From the NCBI RefSeq assembly GCF_009884975.1, contig NZ_CP041970.1, forward strand, positions 558,001 through 622,000: a stretch of 64,000 nucleotides of DNA, in the 5' to 3' direction. This document shows, piece by piece, positions 1 to 8,807 of this stretch. Numbering within the stretch: the stretch's first letter is position 1; every line of letters begins with the position of its first letter. The position numbers and the translations under genes are program-made. The notes beneath the pieces were generated by a model. It saw nothing but the letters and a program-made list of their open reading frames with translations, ran no database searches and was not told the origin of the DNA. This DNA comes from Acinetobacter dispersus. GTDB lineage: Bacteria > Pseudomonadota > Gammaproteobacteria > Pseudomonadales > Moraxellaceae.

Positions 1-244
1 CACTTAATGCTGCGGCAAGTAATGGTTTATTATTGTTTGGTATGGAAATAAGTCCTTTACATGCTGCTGATACTGGGGATGAAATCTTTATGCAAGATGT
101 ACCTGGGTTAGCTGTGTCCGTACCACCATGAATAAAAAGATCAATAATAGTTGTATCTTCAACAACCAAACCTGCATGTGTTGATGTAAGTACTGTTCCT
201 GTTAATAAAAATAATGTTAATGTGAGAGATATGTTTTTCTTCAT
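1..244 (-). CDS. Small secreted/periplasmic protein, 3' end outside window
   Basis: An open frame starts at an ATG at 244-242 and runs to the window edge without a stop, giving about 81 residues. The N-terminus (MKKNISLTLTLFLLTGTVL) is a clear Sec signal peptide with a likely cut after THA. The mature part begins LVVEDTTIIDLFIHGG and contains two Cys about 14 residues apart, compatible with a disulphide in the periplasm. I do not recognise the family. No upstream partner is visible on this strand; the 314 bp before the next gene would hold its promoter. Confidence 0.6.
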   Translation of the reverse strand, partial: MKKNISLTLTLFLLTGTVLTSTHAGLVVEDTTIIDLFIHGGTDTANPGTSCIKISSPVSAACKGLISIPNNNKPLLAAALS

Positions 245-558
245 AACTTACTTTTTTCTAAAAGAGGTTAAATCTTAATGCAAGCTATTGTAAATTAAAA
301 TTAATAAATATTCTACTTTTTAGAGGGGAGGCTAATTAAATTTACAAGTTTATCTTCATTGCTTCATACTCCTAAGCTGAAATTTTTTAAAGCTAGGACC
401 TCTTAAATATGGGGTATTTACAAAATAGAGGTCGAGTATAATTTTTTTAAGCAAAGCTTAGCAAATAATAATATTTCATGTGAAATTTCAATCAGCATAG
501 ACTCATCCAAAGATAAATAACAACAACGTATTTATCAAAAAATCAATTTTTCATTCGG
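245..558. other. Intergenic region with two inverted repeats
   Basis: No credible gene is seen here. It must hold the divergent promoters of the secreted protein and the ABC importer operon. Two dyads are visible: GACCTCT (397-403) with AGAGGTC (427-433), enclosing TAAATA/TATTTA arms and followed by a T-run near 441; and ATTTCA-TG-TGAAAT at 473-486, 72 bp before the permease start. The second is a candidate operator. Functions are inferred from position only. Confidence 0.4.
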
Positions 559-1227
559 ATGTTTTCTTTGGATTGGCTGTATATACAGAGTGTGCTGCCG
601 CAGTTTTATGCGGCAACCCTCATGACCTTAAAAATCTCCTTTATTGGTATCGTGTTATCTATTTTGCTTGGGCTGATCTGTAGTGTGATTAGTACCTATC
701 AAGTTCGAGTACTGAATAACATTGTCAAAGTCTATATCGAGGTTTCTCGCAATACACCCTTGCTCATTCAGCTATTTTTTCTCTACTACGGTTTGCCCAA
801 GATCGGGATCAAACTAGATGGATTTACCTGCGGTGTGATTGGTCTGACTTTTTTAGGTGGCAGCTATATGGCAGAAGCCTTTCGTGCAGGCTTACAGTCA
901 GTTGCGCAAGGGCAGATTGATTCTGCTCGAAGTGTGGGGTTAAACGCCGTCCAAGTCTTTCAATATGTAGTATTTCCACAAGCATTGTCGCTGTCTATTC
1001 CAGCGATTGGTGCGAACTGCTTATTTCTGATTAAAGAAAGCTCGATCTTGAGTGCAATTGCAGTAGTGGAATTACTGTTTGTGACCAAAGACCTAATTGG
1101 GATGGATTACAAAACCACCGAGGCTTTATTTCTATTAATCATGGCTTATCTGATCATCTTGTTACCCGTGTCGGCTTTAACAAGTTATTTGGAATATCGC
1201 AGTCGGAAGGTGAGCCATGGGACTTGA
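559..1227 (+). CDS. Amino acid ABC transporter permease 1 (HisM/GlnP family)
   Basis: This is an inner-membrane permease of the polar amino-acid uptake family. It has 222 residues, the usual size, with hydrophobic segments throughout. The N-terminal amphipathic stretch leads into YAATLMTLKISFIGIVLS, and the EAA-type cytoplasmic loop is visible as EAFRAGLQSVAQGQIDSARSVGL (about residues 105-128). This loop docks on the ATPase. The frame overlaps the second permease by 11 bp, so the two are translationally linked and probably form a heterodimer. The start is the first ATG; its ribosome site is weak. The substrate cannot be read from the sequence; glutamate, glutamine, arginine or cystine-type ligands are all possible. 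Confidence 0.9.
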   Translation: MFSLDWLYIQSVLPQFYAATLMTLKISFIGIVLSILLGLICSVISTYQVRVLNNIVKVYIEVSRNTPLLIQLFFLYYGLPKIGIKLDGFTCGVIGLTFLGGSYMAEAFRAGLQSVAQGQIDSARSVGLNAVQVFQYVVFPQALSLSIPAIGANCLFLIKESSILSAIAVVELLFVTKDLIGMDYKTTEALFLLIMAYLIILLPVSALTSYLEYRSRKVSHGT

Positions 1228-1888
1228 GTATTTATTTCAACCGAGCCATATCGAACGTTTGCTATATGGTTTATTGCAAACCATCGAAATTGCATTTCTG
1301 TCCGTTTTTTTATCTGCCATTTTCGGGACAATTTTTGGGGTGATCATGACCTCAAAAAATATGTTGGTCAAAATCCTGTGCCGTTTCTATCTCGAGACTA
1401 TACGAATTGTGCCCATCCTCGTCTTATTGTTTGTTTTCTATTTTGGTTTTGCGACATGGTTTAACTGGCAGCTCTCATCGTTTTGGGTCTGTATTTTTGT
1501 ATTTACTTTATGGGGAACTGCGGAAATGGGGGATCTGGTTCGCGCCTCGATCACCTCGATTGATCAGCATCAACGGGATTCCGCTTATGCAGTAGGACTC
1601 AATCATCTACAAGCATTGACTTATGTGATTTTCCCGCAAAGCTTAAAACGAGTGACCCCTGGCGCATTAAATCTGTTTACCCGCATGATTAAAACCAGTT
1701 CTTTAGCTGTATTGATCGGGATGGTGGAAGTTCTGAAAGTAGGGCAGCAGATTATTGAAAATTCATTATTGACTGTGCCCAGTGCATCGCTGTGGATTTA
1801 CGGTTTCATCTTTATTCTTTATTTCCTGATTTGTTATCCATTATCGCTTTTAGCAGCGCATTTAGAAAAAGTGTGGGAGAACGCATGA
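1217..1888 (+). CDS. Amino acid ABC transporter permease 2 (HisQ/GltK family)
   Basis: Second membrane subunit of the same importer, 223 residues. The EAA loop is seen as [24 protein letters not shown] (about residues 104-127). It overlaps the upstream permease by 11 bp and the downstream ATPase by 4 bp (ATGA), typical of a tightly coupled transporter operon. It is clearly related to, but distinct from, permease 1, which suggests a heterodimeric membrane channel. Confidence 0.9.
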   Translation: MGLEYLFQPSHIERLLYGLLQTIEIAFLSVFLSAIFGTIFGVIMTSKNMLVKILCRFYLETIRIVPILVLLFVFYFGFATWFNWQLSSFWVCIFVFTLWGTAEMGDLVRASITSIDQHQRDSAYAVGLNHLQALTYVIFPQSLKRVTPGALNLFTRMIKTSSLAVLIGMVEVLKVGQQIIENSLLTVPSASLWIYGFIFILYFLICYPLSLLAAHLEKVWENA

Positions 1889-2616
1889 CTTTGTTATCGA
1901 TACAGCATTTACATAAGTTTTATAAACAAAGTCATATTTTGCATGGCATTGATTTGGAGGTACAACAAGGCGAAGTGGTGGTGATTTTGGGACCATCGGG
2001 TTGTGGAAAAAGTACCTTGTTGCGCTGTATTAATGGATTGGAACCCATTCAAGACGGTGAAATTCACCTTAAAGATGTGGGTGTGTTGGGGCAGGACTTG
2101 CCATGGGATAGTGTACGTCAGCAGATCGGGATGGTGTTCCAGAACTATGAGTTATTCAAGCATATGAATGTGATTGATAACATTCTGCTGGGTCCGCGAA
2201 AAGCGCAAAAACGCCAACGAGCAGAAGTAGAACAACTGGCAGATCAACTGTTGCAGCGCGTGGGGTTACTGGATCGTAAATATGATTATCCCTCCAATTT
2301 ATCGGGTGGTCAGAAACAGCGAATTGCCATCGTCCGTGCCTTGGTGATGAAACCGAAAGTGATTTTACTGGATGAAATTACTGCGGCCCTTGATCCTGAA
2401 ATGGTGAGGGAAGTCCTAGATGTAGTGCTGAAACTGGCACAGGAAGGTATGACCATGTTGATTGTGACTCATGAAATGGGCTTTGCCCGCAAAGTGGCAG
2501 ATCGCATTATTTTTATGGATCAGGGCAAGATCATTGAGCAAAGCTCGCCAGAAGCATTTTTTCAGCATCCGCAAACGGAACGTGCGAGAACCTTTTTAAA
2601 TATTTTGAATTATTAA
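1885..2616 (+). CDS. Amino acid ABC transporter ATP-binding protein
   Basis: Cytoplasmic ATPase of the importer, 243 residues. It shows Walker A GPSGCGKS (residues 36-43), the ABC signature LSGGQ (139-143), Walker B VILLDE (159-164) and a switch His in VTHEMGF. The family is GlnQ/HisP. I place the start at the ATG at 1885, which overlaps the stop of permease 2 as ATGA. A longer frame from 1792 would add 31 residues that overlap permease 2 and do not belong to the domain. It is 12 bp from the binding-protein gene. Confidence 0.93.
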   Translation: MTLLSIQHLHKFYKQSHILHGIDLEVQQGEVVVILGPSGCGKSTLLRCINGLEPIQDGEIHLKDVGVLGQDLPWDSVRQQIGMVFQNYELFKHMNVIDNILLGPRKAQKRQRAEVEQLADQLLQRVGLLDRKYDYPSNLSGGQKQRIAIVRALVMKPKVILLDEITAALDPEMVREVLDVVLKLAQEGMTMLIVTHEMGFARKVADRIIFMDQGKIIEQSSPEAFFQHPQTERARTFLNILNY

Positions 2617-2628
2617 AATGAGGACTTT

Positions 2629-3528
2629 ATGAGATTGAATTTAGCAATTGGGCAATATGCCCATTCTTCAAAAACAAAAATGTTTGGTCTTGGCATCACT
2701 TGCGTACTGATGGCAGCTGTGTTGACGGGCTGTAATCAATCCGCCTCCTCAGAGCCCAAAAGTACGGCTCAAGATACTTCACTGGAACAGATTCGGAAAA
2801 AAGGTGTATTGCGAGTTGGCGTATTTGCCGACAATCCACCGTTTGGTTATGTCGATAGTGTGGGCAAAAATCAGGGCTTTGATGTGGCCTTAGCAAAGCG
2901 TGTCACTCAAGATTTACTGGGTGATGAAAATAAAATTCAGTTTGTGGTGGCAGAAGCTGCCAATCGGGTTGAGTTTTTAAAGTCAGGAAAAGTTGATGTG
3001 GTTTTTGCCAGCTTTTCGGTGACGCCAGAGCGGCAACAGGTAGTTGATTTTTCCGAGCCTTATTTAAAAGCCTCCTTAGGGATTGTCTCACCCAAAGCCA
3101 AAGCCATTACCGATGTTAAAAGTCTCGAAGGCAAAACATTAATTGTAAATAAGGGCTCAAGCTCGGAGATCTATTTCAGTAAAAACTATCCCAAAATTCA
3201 TTTATTGAAATTTGGACAAAATACCGATGCTTTCAATGCACTGATTGATGGTCGGGGTAATGCCATTTCCCAAGACAGTACCTATGCACTGGCCTGGGCA
3301 GCCAAGAATCCGAATTATGTGGCGGGTATTCCACAAATTGGTAACGAGGATTTTATTGCAGCGGGCGTGAAGAAGGGCAATACCCAATTACTGCACTGGC
3401 TCAATGATGAAATCAAACAGCTTAGGGCGACAGGTGAAGTTCAGAATATTTATGACCAAACTTTAAAGCCGATTTATGGTGAAAAAGTGAATCCCAATAT
3501 CTTTTTAGATGTTGATAGCACCAAGTAA
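2629..3528 (+). CDS. Amino acid ABC transporter substrate-binding lipoprotein, copy 1
   Basis: Periplasmic solute-binding protein of family 3 (SBP_bac_3), 299 residues. The signal peptide ends in the lipobox LTGC with Cys35, so the mature protein is a lipoprotein. The ligand domain starts near residue 54 with IRKKGVLRVGVFADNPPFGY, the usual first strand, and contains the DVVFASFSVTPER motif. The start at 2629 is preceded by GAGG; a Met at residue 18 could give a shorter signal peptide. It is a close paralogue of the next gene, with colinear motifs (AANRVE, VTPER, VVDF). Confidence 0.92.
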   Translation: MRLNLAIGQYAHSSKTKMFGLGITCVLMAAVLTGCNQSASSEPKSTAQDTSLEQIRKKGVLRVGVFADNPPFGYVDSVGKNQGFDVALAKRVTQDLLGDENKIQFVVAEAANRVEFLKSGKVDVVFASFSVTPERQQVVDFSEPYLKASLGIVSPKAKAITDVKSLEGKTLIVNKGSSSEIYFSKNYPKIHLLKFGQNTDAFNALIDGRGNAISQDSTYALAWAAKNPNYVAGIPQIGNEDFIAAGVKKGNTQLLHWLNDEIKQLRATGEVQNIYDQTLKPIYGEKVNPNIFLDVDSTK

Positions 3529-3563
3529 TAACAGATTTTTAAAACACTAAAAAAGGTGAACGT

Positions 3564-4430
3564 ATGCAAACAATAACATTGTCAAATATTCAAAAATTAC
3601 TGCTGGCTTCTATATTCAGTTTAGGACTGGCAGCGTGTAATAAAAATCCACAGTCAGCAGAGAAATCCGCTGAGGCCTCAACGCAAGTCTCCAGTATTGA
3701 GCAGATCAAGAAAAATGGGGTGGTGCGTATTGGTGTGTTTAGCGATAAGCCACCGTTTGGTTATCTGGATGCACAAGGTAAAAATCAGGGCTTTGATGTG
3801 GAAATTGCCAAACATGTGGCCAAAGATTTATTAGGTGATGAAAATAAAGTCCAATTCGTACTGACAGAAGCTGCCAATCGAGTGGAATATCTGAAGGCCA
3901 ATAAAGTCGATATTATTTTTGCTAATTTCACCGTGACACCAGAGCGTGAACAGGTGGTGGATTTTGCTAAGCCTTATTTAAAAGTCGCCTTGGGTGTGGT
4001 GTCTCCGAAAAATAAACCAATTACTGATATTGCCCAATTAAAGGATCAGACCTTATTGGTAAATAAGGGCACGACAGCGGACTCTTTCTTTAGCAAGCAA
4101 CATCCAGAAATTAAGCTGCAAAAGTATGAGCAAAATACTGAAACTTTTGATGCCTTAAAAGATGGTCGTGGTGCAGCGTTGGCACATGATAATTTATTGG
4201 TCTTAGCTTGGGCAAAAGAGAATCCAAATTATACAGTCGGCATTACCAATCTAGGTGAGCAGGATTTGATCGCACCCGCAGTTCAGAAAGGTAATAAGGA
4301 GTTGTTGGATTGGTTAAATCAAGATTTGGAAAAACTCGCCAAACAAGGAGTCATCCATCAAGCTTATGAAAAGACTTTAAAACCTGTTTATGGCGATGGT
4401 ATTCCTGCCAAAGATTTAATTATTGAATAA
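3564..4430 (+). CDS. Amino acid ABC transporter substrate-binding lipoprotein, copy 2
   Basis: Second family 3 binding protein, 288 residues, with lipobox LAAC (Cys25). The mature part aligns residue by residue with copy 1 (IKKNGVVRIGVFSDKPPFGY, FDVEIAKHVAKDLLGDENKVQF, VTPEREQVVDFAKPYLK), showing tandem duplication followed by divergence. It is the last gene of the operon and is followed by a strong hairpin terminator. Two binding proteins serving one permease pair usually widen ligand range; which ligands is unknown. Confidence 0.92.
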   Translation: MQTITLSNIQKLLLASIFSLGLAACNKNPQSAEKSAEASTQVSSIEQIKKNGVVRIGVFSDKPPFGYLDAQGKNQGFDVEIAKHVAKDLLGDENKVQFVLTEAANRVEYLKANKVDIIFANFTVTPEREQVVDFAKPYLKVALGVVSPKNKPITDIAQLKDQTLLVNKGTTADSFFSKQHPEIKLQKYEQNTETFDALKDGRGAALAHDNLLVLAWAKENPNYTVGITNLGEQDLIAPAVQKGNKELLDWLNQDLEKLAKQGVIHQAYEKTLKPVYGDGIPAKDLIIE

Positions 4431-4448
4431 TCATTTTTCAATTGATTT

Positions 4449-4485
4449 AAAAGCCAAGCGAGGTTGAATCTCGCTTGGCTTTTTA
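4449..4485 (+). terminator. Rho-independent terminator of the ABC importer operon
   Basis: A perfect 12-bp stem, AAGCCAAGCGAG (4451-4462) with CTCGCTTGGCTT (4470-4481), encloses a 7-nt loop and runs into a T-rich tail. It lies 20 bp after the second binding-protein stop. Confidence 0.9.
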
Positions 4486-4572
4486 TTATTAAAAATCGAT
4501 GTGTATTACAAAGTATAGACAGTGGTCAAAAAAACTGCCGATTAGAATAAAAAAAACACAGAGAAAAAGCAG

Positions 4573-5019
4573 ATGCAAACCACAGAAATAGATTTTATCG
4601 TGAAAGATACCATGACCGCATTGGCGTTTTATGAGCAGGTTTTTGAGGTCGAAAGAATTGAAGTCGGTGATTTTGTGCTTGGACAGAATAGTGTGATTAT
4701 GAGTATTCATGGGGTTCATTTTCATATGCTGGATGAAAACCCAGATTTCCAATTGCTGGCACCTATCCAAGAAAGCTATATCCCGATTTGGTTTAATATT
4801 ACCGTCACTGATATCGAGCAAACATTGCAGCAAGCGGTTGATGCGGGCGCAGCTGTCATTCAGGCGGTGCAAGATATGCCTAAAATGGGCATCAAAAATG
4901 CCATGTTTAAAGATCCGTTTGGATATATGTGGTTATTGCATCAGGTACTTGTAGTCGTAGATTATGAAACTCGGGCTCAATTATTGGAGCAACAAGGCTT
5001 CCAGCGTAAATCTGGTTAA
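4573..5019 (+). CDS. VOC (glyoxalase/bleomycin-resistance-like) family protein
   Basis: A 148-residue protein with two beta-alpha-beta-beta-beta modules of the vicinal oxygen chelate fold. The first starts MQTTEIDFIVKDTMTALAFYEQVFEVE and the second IPIWFNITVTDIEQTLQQAVDAGA, ending in the typical DPFGYMWLLHQ. It resembles PhnB/YvcE-type proteins with unassigned substrate; candidate metal ligands include the HFH near residues 52-54. It stands alone, 140 bp after the transporter operon and converging on the outer-membrane protein gene. No specific function can be assigned. Confidence 0.8.
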   Translation: MQTTEIDFIVKDTMTALAFYEQVFEVERIEVGDFVLGQNSVIMSIHGVHFHMLDENPDFQLLAPIQESYIPIWFNITVTDIEQTLQQAVDAGAAVIQAVQDMPKMGIKNAMFKDPFGYMWLLHQVLVVVDYETRAQLLEQQGFQRKSG

Positions 5020-5050
5020 CAAATCAGTCGATAAAAATGCAATGTCATAT

Positions 5051-5080
5051 AGCAAGCATGCATATTTGTTGATGCTTGCT
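5051..5080. terminator. Inverted repeat between convergent genes
   Basis: AGCAAGCAT (5051-5059) and ATGCTTGCT (5072-5080) form a 9-bp perfect stem with a 12-nt loop between the VOC gene and the convergent outer-membrane protein gene. It probably acts as a bidirectional terminator, although the T-tract on either side is modest. Confidence 0.55.
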
Positions 5081-5105
5081 GTACTTCGCTTTTCTGATCT
5101 TAATC

Positions 5106-5885
5106 CTAAAAGAACTTGGTCAAGCTAAACACGGCGGCAGTTTTAACGCCTTTTTTATTGCTGTCGGAATAACCAGAGCTATCGAGGTTGGTTCCAATCG
5201 CAGCCAGTTCCGCACTTAAGTTCATCGGTTTGTAATTATAATTCGCTGCAATTTTCCAATCGATAAAATGATCTTTCGGATCTCCTCCATAAATTTCTCG
5301 GCTTGCTTTGGAATAGCCTAAGCTTGCAACGGCACCAAAGTTGGTTTCGGCAATGGGAGTGGTATATAAAAGGTTAAAATACCAATTATTGACATTTTCA
5401 CCAACGCTTTGGCGAATGGTTTTTCCTCCATATTGAGGGGTATAGCTGATGCTCGGTGTAAAGCTATCATTATTGTTCAAAGTGTTATTGATGATTAGCT
5501 TGAGATAATATTCATTATAATTTAAGTCACTTTTGCCGACATAATTATAGCGCAGCATACCGATATCGAGGCTGGGTTGGAATTTCCCTAAGCTTATCGG
5601 AGTCGTATAGCCAATAAAAGGATCGAGTTCTAAGTGTGCTTCATCACCAAAATCGACATTTGATGCAAAAGCCGCAGCATAGAATCCTGAGGAATGGCTT
5701 AAAAGAAAGTTACCTTGCAACGCTGCATCGTTTTTGGTTTGAGTTTGACCACGCCAGCGATATTCACTGGCTAAAGCGACATTCCCACTCAGAACTAAAT
5801 TCGATGTTACGGGCTGATCTGATGCAAATGCATAATTTGACGAGCAAGCTGTAATCAAAACCACTAATTGATGAAAACCTTTCAT
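5106..5885 (-). CDS. TorF-type putative porin (Gcw_chp family outer-membrane protein)
   Basis: A 259-residue outer-membrane beta-barrel candidate. It has an N-terminal signal peptide (MKGFHQLVVLITACSSNYAFA) and the family hallmark SGNVALASEYRWRGQTQT at about residues 33-50. Alternating aromatic beta-strand patterns follow (GFYAAAFASNVDFGD, LELDPFIGYTTPI), and it ends with a C-terminal Phe (FSLTKFF), as outer-membrane proteins need for BAM recognition. The biological role of this family is poorly known. It is monocistronic. Confidence 0.8.
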   Translation of the reverse strand: MKGFHQLVVLITACSSNYAFASDQPVTSNLVLSGNVALASEYRWRGQTQTKNDAALQGNFLLSHSSGFYAAAFASNVDFGDEAHLELDPFIGYTTPISLGKFQPSLDIGMLRYNYVGKSDLNYNEYYLKLIINNTLNNNDSFTPSISYTPQYGGKTIRQSVGENVNNWYFNLLYTTPIAETNFGAVASLGYSKASREIYGGDPKDHFIDWKIAANYNYKPMNLSAELAAIGTNLDSSGYSDSNKKGVKTAAVFSLTKFF

Positions 5886-5962
5886 AACATCCTCAACATA
5901 TGAGTTAAATTTGATGTGATGTATGTTAGGTTTTAATTGATTGATAAATAATAAAATTATCG

Positions 5963-6006
5963 TAAAATATGCGTAAAGAAAGCATAAATTTTTAACGCAT
6001 ATTTTA
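5963..6006 (-). terminator. Inverted repeat downstream of the HxlR gene
   Basis: TAAAATATGCGT (5963-5974) and ACGCATATTTTA (5995-6006) are perfect 12-bp arms with a 20-nt spacer, just after the stop codon of the HxlR regulator on the minus strand and followed by A+T-rich DNA. The likely role is terminator; an operator for the outer-membrane protein gene is an alternative. Confidence 0.45.
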
Positions 6007-6010
6007 TAGA

Positions 6011-6460
6011 CTATTGATTCACTTTTAATACTTCTGTGGTACTGGTACTTAAAAGAATTCCCTCATTTGAGGTGGGTATCATCAAGGGAACAGGTTTTCC
6101 TGTTGATTTTTCAATCAGGACAGAATGCGCTTCATTTTCCCCAAATAAATATTGTTCACCCCATTGGCGTAATGAAACCACGATCGGGAATAGCTGTTTT
6201 CCTTGCTCCGTCAAAATATATTCTTGATAAGCCGTGCCATCTGAAGCGGCTTGCATTTCCAGAATTTCAGCATCAATTAATTTATGCAGCCGGTTGGACA
6301 AAATATTACGTGCAACACTTAGACTGCGTTGTAGATCACCAAAGCGATGTATCCCATCCATCACATCTCGAATAATTAGCAATGACCAACGATCTCCAAT
6401 CACATCAACACAACGTGCAACAGGGCAAGGTTCATCTAGGGAAATTTTATCTGGTGACAT
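6011..6460 (-). CDS. HxlR-family winged-helix transcriptional regulator
   Basis: 149 residues with the family signature CPVARCVDVIGDRWSLLIIRDVMDG (residues 12-36). It continues through RFGDLQRSLSVARNILSNRLHKLIDAEILE, the recognition helix and wing. HxlR proteins are dimeric DNA-binding regulators of nearby detoxification or efflux genes. The gene is divergent from an MFS transporter, with four CTAG-centred repeats between them, so it probably regulates that transporter and itself. The inducer is unknown. The C-terminal tail of about 40 residues is longer than in minimal HxlR proteins. Confidence 0.88.
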   Translation of the reverse strand: MSPDKISLDEPCPVARCVDVIGDRWSLLIIRDVMDGIHRFGDLQRSLSVARNILSNRLHKLIDAEILEMQAASDGTAYQEYILTEQGKQLFPIVVSLRQWGEQYLFGENEAHSVLIEKSTGKPVPLMIPTSNEGILLSTSTTEVLKVNQ

Positions 6461-6483
6461 CGGATTCTCGGAACAGTTAGATC

Positions 6484-6547
6484 AGACTAGTTGCATTTTA
6501 AAACTAGATGGCTTATGGTTCAACTAGTTTTAATTTGAAACTAGTTT
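6484..6547. promoter_or_regulatory. Four ACTAGT-type repeats between hxlR and MFS gene
   Basis: CTAG-centred elements occur at 6486-6492 (ACTAGTT), 6501-6507 (AAACTAG), 6522-6529 (AACTAGTT) and 6538-6547 (AAACTAGTTT). Centre-to-centre spacings are 17, 20 and 17 bp, i.e. two pairs of similar geometry. The last ends 9 bp before the MFS start codon. The likely role is an operator for the divergent HxlR regulator. Confidence 0.55.
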
Positions 6548-6556
6548 GGTCTTGCG

Positions 6557-7780
6557 ATGAATAGTCCCTGTACATCGGCTTTATCACAAAATGAAAAGCA
6601 TCTTTTAATCCAGTCAAAAAAATTGCCGACCAGTTTGGTGTGGTTGTTCGCCATTGCAAGTGGGCTTAGTGTTGCCAATGTCTATTATGCGCAACCATTG
6701 CTTGATGCAATTGCAACGGATTTGGCAATCAGTTATGCCGCTGTTGGCAGTGTCATTCTCGTGACTCAAATTGGCTGTACGGTCGCTTTATTATTGTTAG
6801 TTCCATTGGGGGATCGAGTCGATCGCAGACGTTTAATGCTATTACAGCTATTCGGATTGGTACTTGCATTGAATGCTGTAAGTATCACTAAAACGGCTGT
6901 GGGCTTATTTGCAAGTATGTTTGCTGTTGGCATGTTAGGGACTGCCATGACACAGGGACTGATTGCCTATGCTGCAAGTGTGGCCGAATCCCATGAGCGT
7001 GGATATGTCGTAGGTACAGCACAAAGTGGTGTGTTTATCGGATTGTTATTAGCACGTGTTTTTGCTGGAGGTGTGAGCGATTTAGCAGGATGGAGGAGCG
7101 TATATTTTTGTGCAGCAATACTGATGTTGATGATTGCAATACCCCTATGGAAATCCTTGCCACAACGATCCAATACACCAAATATGCTGGGTTATCCTCG
7201 CTTGATTTTGTCGATGTTAAGTTTGCTTTATCACAATAAGCTCTTACAAATACGAGGCATATTGGCATTGCTGATGTTTGCAGTGTTTAATATTTTTTGG
7301 AGTGCATTGGCATTATTGTTGAGTTCTCCTCCTTATCAGTATTCCCATACCGCTATTGGTGCATTTGGTTTGGTTGGGGCACTGGGGGCATTAATGGCCA
7401 CAAAAGCTGGACAATGGGCAGATCAAGGCTTTGTACAAAGAACCAGTGCTTTTGCATTGCTCGTCATCTTATTGTCTTGGTTGGCATTCGCTCAAATGGA
7501 ATACTCAATTGTGGCATTAATCATCGGTATTTTATTACTGGATCTAGGCGGGCAAGCCTTACATGTCACCAATCAAAGCATGATCTTGCAAACTGGACAG
7601 GACAATCAAAGCCGCTTAATTGGACTGTATATGTTGTTCTATGCCGCAGGCAGTGGATTAGGAGCAATCACTACAACCATCACCTATGCAAAAGCGGGAT
7701 GGTATGGTGTTTGCCTACTAGGTGCCTGCGGAAGTCTAATGGCATTATTATTTTGGGGCTTAACACGGCATGTTAAATAG
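6557..7780 (+). CDS. MFS transporter, drug-efflux type
   Basis: A 407-residue inner-membrane protein with 12 predicted hydrophobic segments. The N-terminal half begins SLVWLFAIASGLSVANVYYAQPLL, a pattern typical of the YnfM/AraJ-like drug:H+ antiporter group. The motif-A-like loop between helices 2 and 3 is PLGDRVDRRRLMLLQ (about residues 81-95). The ATG at 6557 is used; it has no strong ribosome site. Divergent HxlR control suggests inducible export of a toxic small molecule. The substrate is unknown. Confidence 0.85.
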   Translation: MNSPCTSALSQNEKHLLIQSKKLPTSLVWLFAIASGLSVANVYYAQPLLDAIATDLAISYAAVGSVILVTQIGCTVALLLLVPLGDRVDRRRLMLLQLFGLVLALNAVSITKTAVGLFASMFAVGMLGTAMTQGLIAYAASVAESHERGYVVGTAQSGVFIGLLLARVFAGGVSDLAGWRSVYFCAAILMLMIAIPLWKSLPQRSNTPNMLGYPRLILSMLSLLYHNKLLQIRGILALLMFAVFNIFWSALALLLSSPPYQYSHTAIGAFGLVGALGALMATKAGQWADQGFVQRTSAFALLVILLSWLAFAQMEYSIVALIIGILLLDLGGQALHVTNQSMILQTGQDNQSRLIGLYMLFYAAGSGLGAITTTITYAKAGWYGVCLLGACGSLMALLFWGLTRHVK

Positions 7781-7849
7781 TCATTAGACACTGTGTAGAA
7801 ACATAAGGTTAATTGAGAGATATTAAATCAGCATCAACATTATAATAAA

Positions 7850-8728
7850 TCAATCGATTCCAACAACGGTCGTAATATACGCGGTCACCATGAGAATCAA
7901 AAAGCCCAAAGACATTTCAAACAAAATGGCATAGCCCAACTGTTTTGCAAATTGGGGCTGTTGCAAACGTGGGGTGAAATACCATTTATTAAAAGCAGCT
8001 AATAGTAAGATGCAGATCACCAATAGCAGTTTAATGATAAAACCTTGCCCATAAGGCGTTGCGATGAGGGTATTAAAATCCTTAAACAAAAGCAGGGCAA
8101 TGCTGGCGCCACATGCAATTAAAACCGCCACAATAAATGCCGCAATCCGCCCAAATAAATGCATAGCTTGTTTTAATGGCAGTCCACTTATGCTGTGGCT
8201 GGTTTTCCAAAGTGGGTACAGTGATCCCATCCAAACAGACATGACCAGTACATGGATGGTCAATAAAAACTGAGCAAAAATGGATAAATTGGTGACATGA
8301 CCCAGTTGAGAAAAACTATATACAATAAGCACTAATGGAATAGCGAAGAAGATTTTCTCAAAGCTTCTGATACTGGTACTTTTTTGATGAAGTTTCACGA
8401 AAAGCAGTGTAAGTATTAGTGCAAAGCTGACAATACGAATCAGATGAATATGCCCCGTTGAGGTATTCAGTACAATATTGATATAGGTCAAATCAAACAT
8501 GCCGAAGAGACCTGTGTTTGCAAAGCTACCAATCAAAAGCAAGAAAGCTAAAGTGCTAGAGATCAATCCTAACACTGCACCTAGTGTCATATATTGGACA
8601 ATGGTCCTTTTTATTGCAGTATAACGATCCAGTAGGAAATAACAGAATGAACCGCCGATGACCATAATCATGCCGAGATAAAGGCTTACTTTGTTGAACC
8701 AAGCTGCAAACATCCAGTATTCAGACAT
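7850..8728 (-). CDS. copD: CopD-family copper-resistance inner-membrane protein
   Basis: 292 residues, almost entirely hydrophobic, with the CopD domain in the C-terminal half (IFAQFLLTIHVLVMSVWMGSLYPLWKTSHSIS, with conserved His and Trp, and the RIAAFIVAVLIACG helix). CopD is thought to move copper across the inner membrane in partnership with periplasmic CopC. CopC is encoded 79 bp upstream on the same strand, which supports the call. No CopA or CopB multicopper oxidase is nearby. Confidence 0.82.
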   Translation of the reverse strand: MSEYWMFAAWFNKVSLYLGMIMVIGGSFCYFLLDRYTAIKRTIVQYMTLGAVLGLISSTLAFLLLIGSFANTGLFGMFDLTYINIVLNTSTGHIHLIRIVSFALILTLLFVKLHQKSTSIRSFEKIFFAIPLVLIVYSFSQLGHVTNLSIFAQFLLTIHVLVMSVWMGSLYPLWKTSHSISGLPLKQAMHLFGRIAAFIVAVLIACGASIALLLFKDFNTLIATPYGQGFIIKLLLVICILLLAAFNKWYFTPRLQQPQFAKQLGYAILFEMSLGFLILMVTAYITTVVGID

Positions 8729-8807
8729 TATTTTTCTTCCCTTTTATCAATAGCTCAGCAACCCATGCTGTAGCCAAGCTATTCATATATTTTTAATGGT
8801 AGTTGCC

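Noticed and set aside
4489..4872. 127-codon minus-strand open frame
   Set aside because: It lies almost entirely antisense to the VOC gene, and its translation shows no domain pattern.
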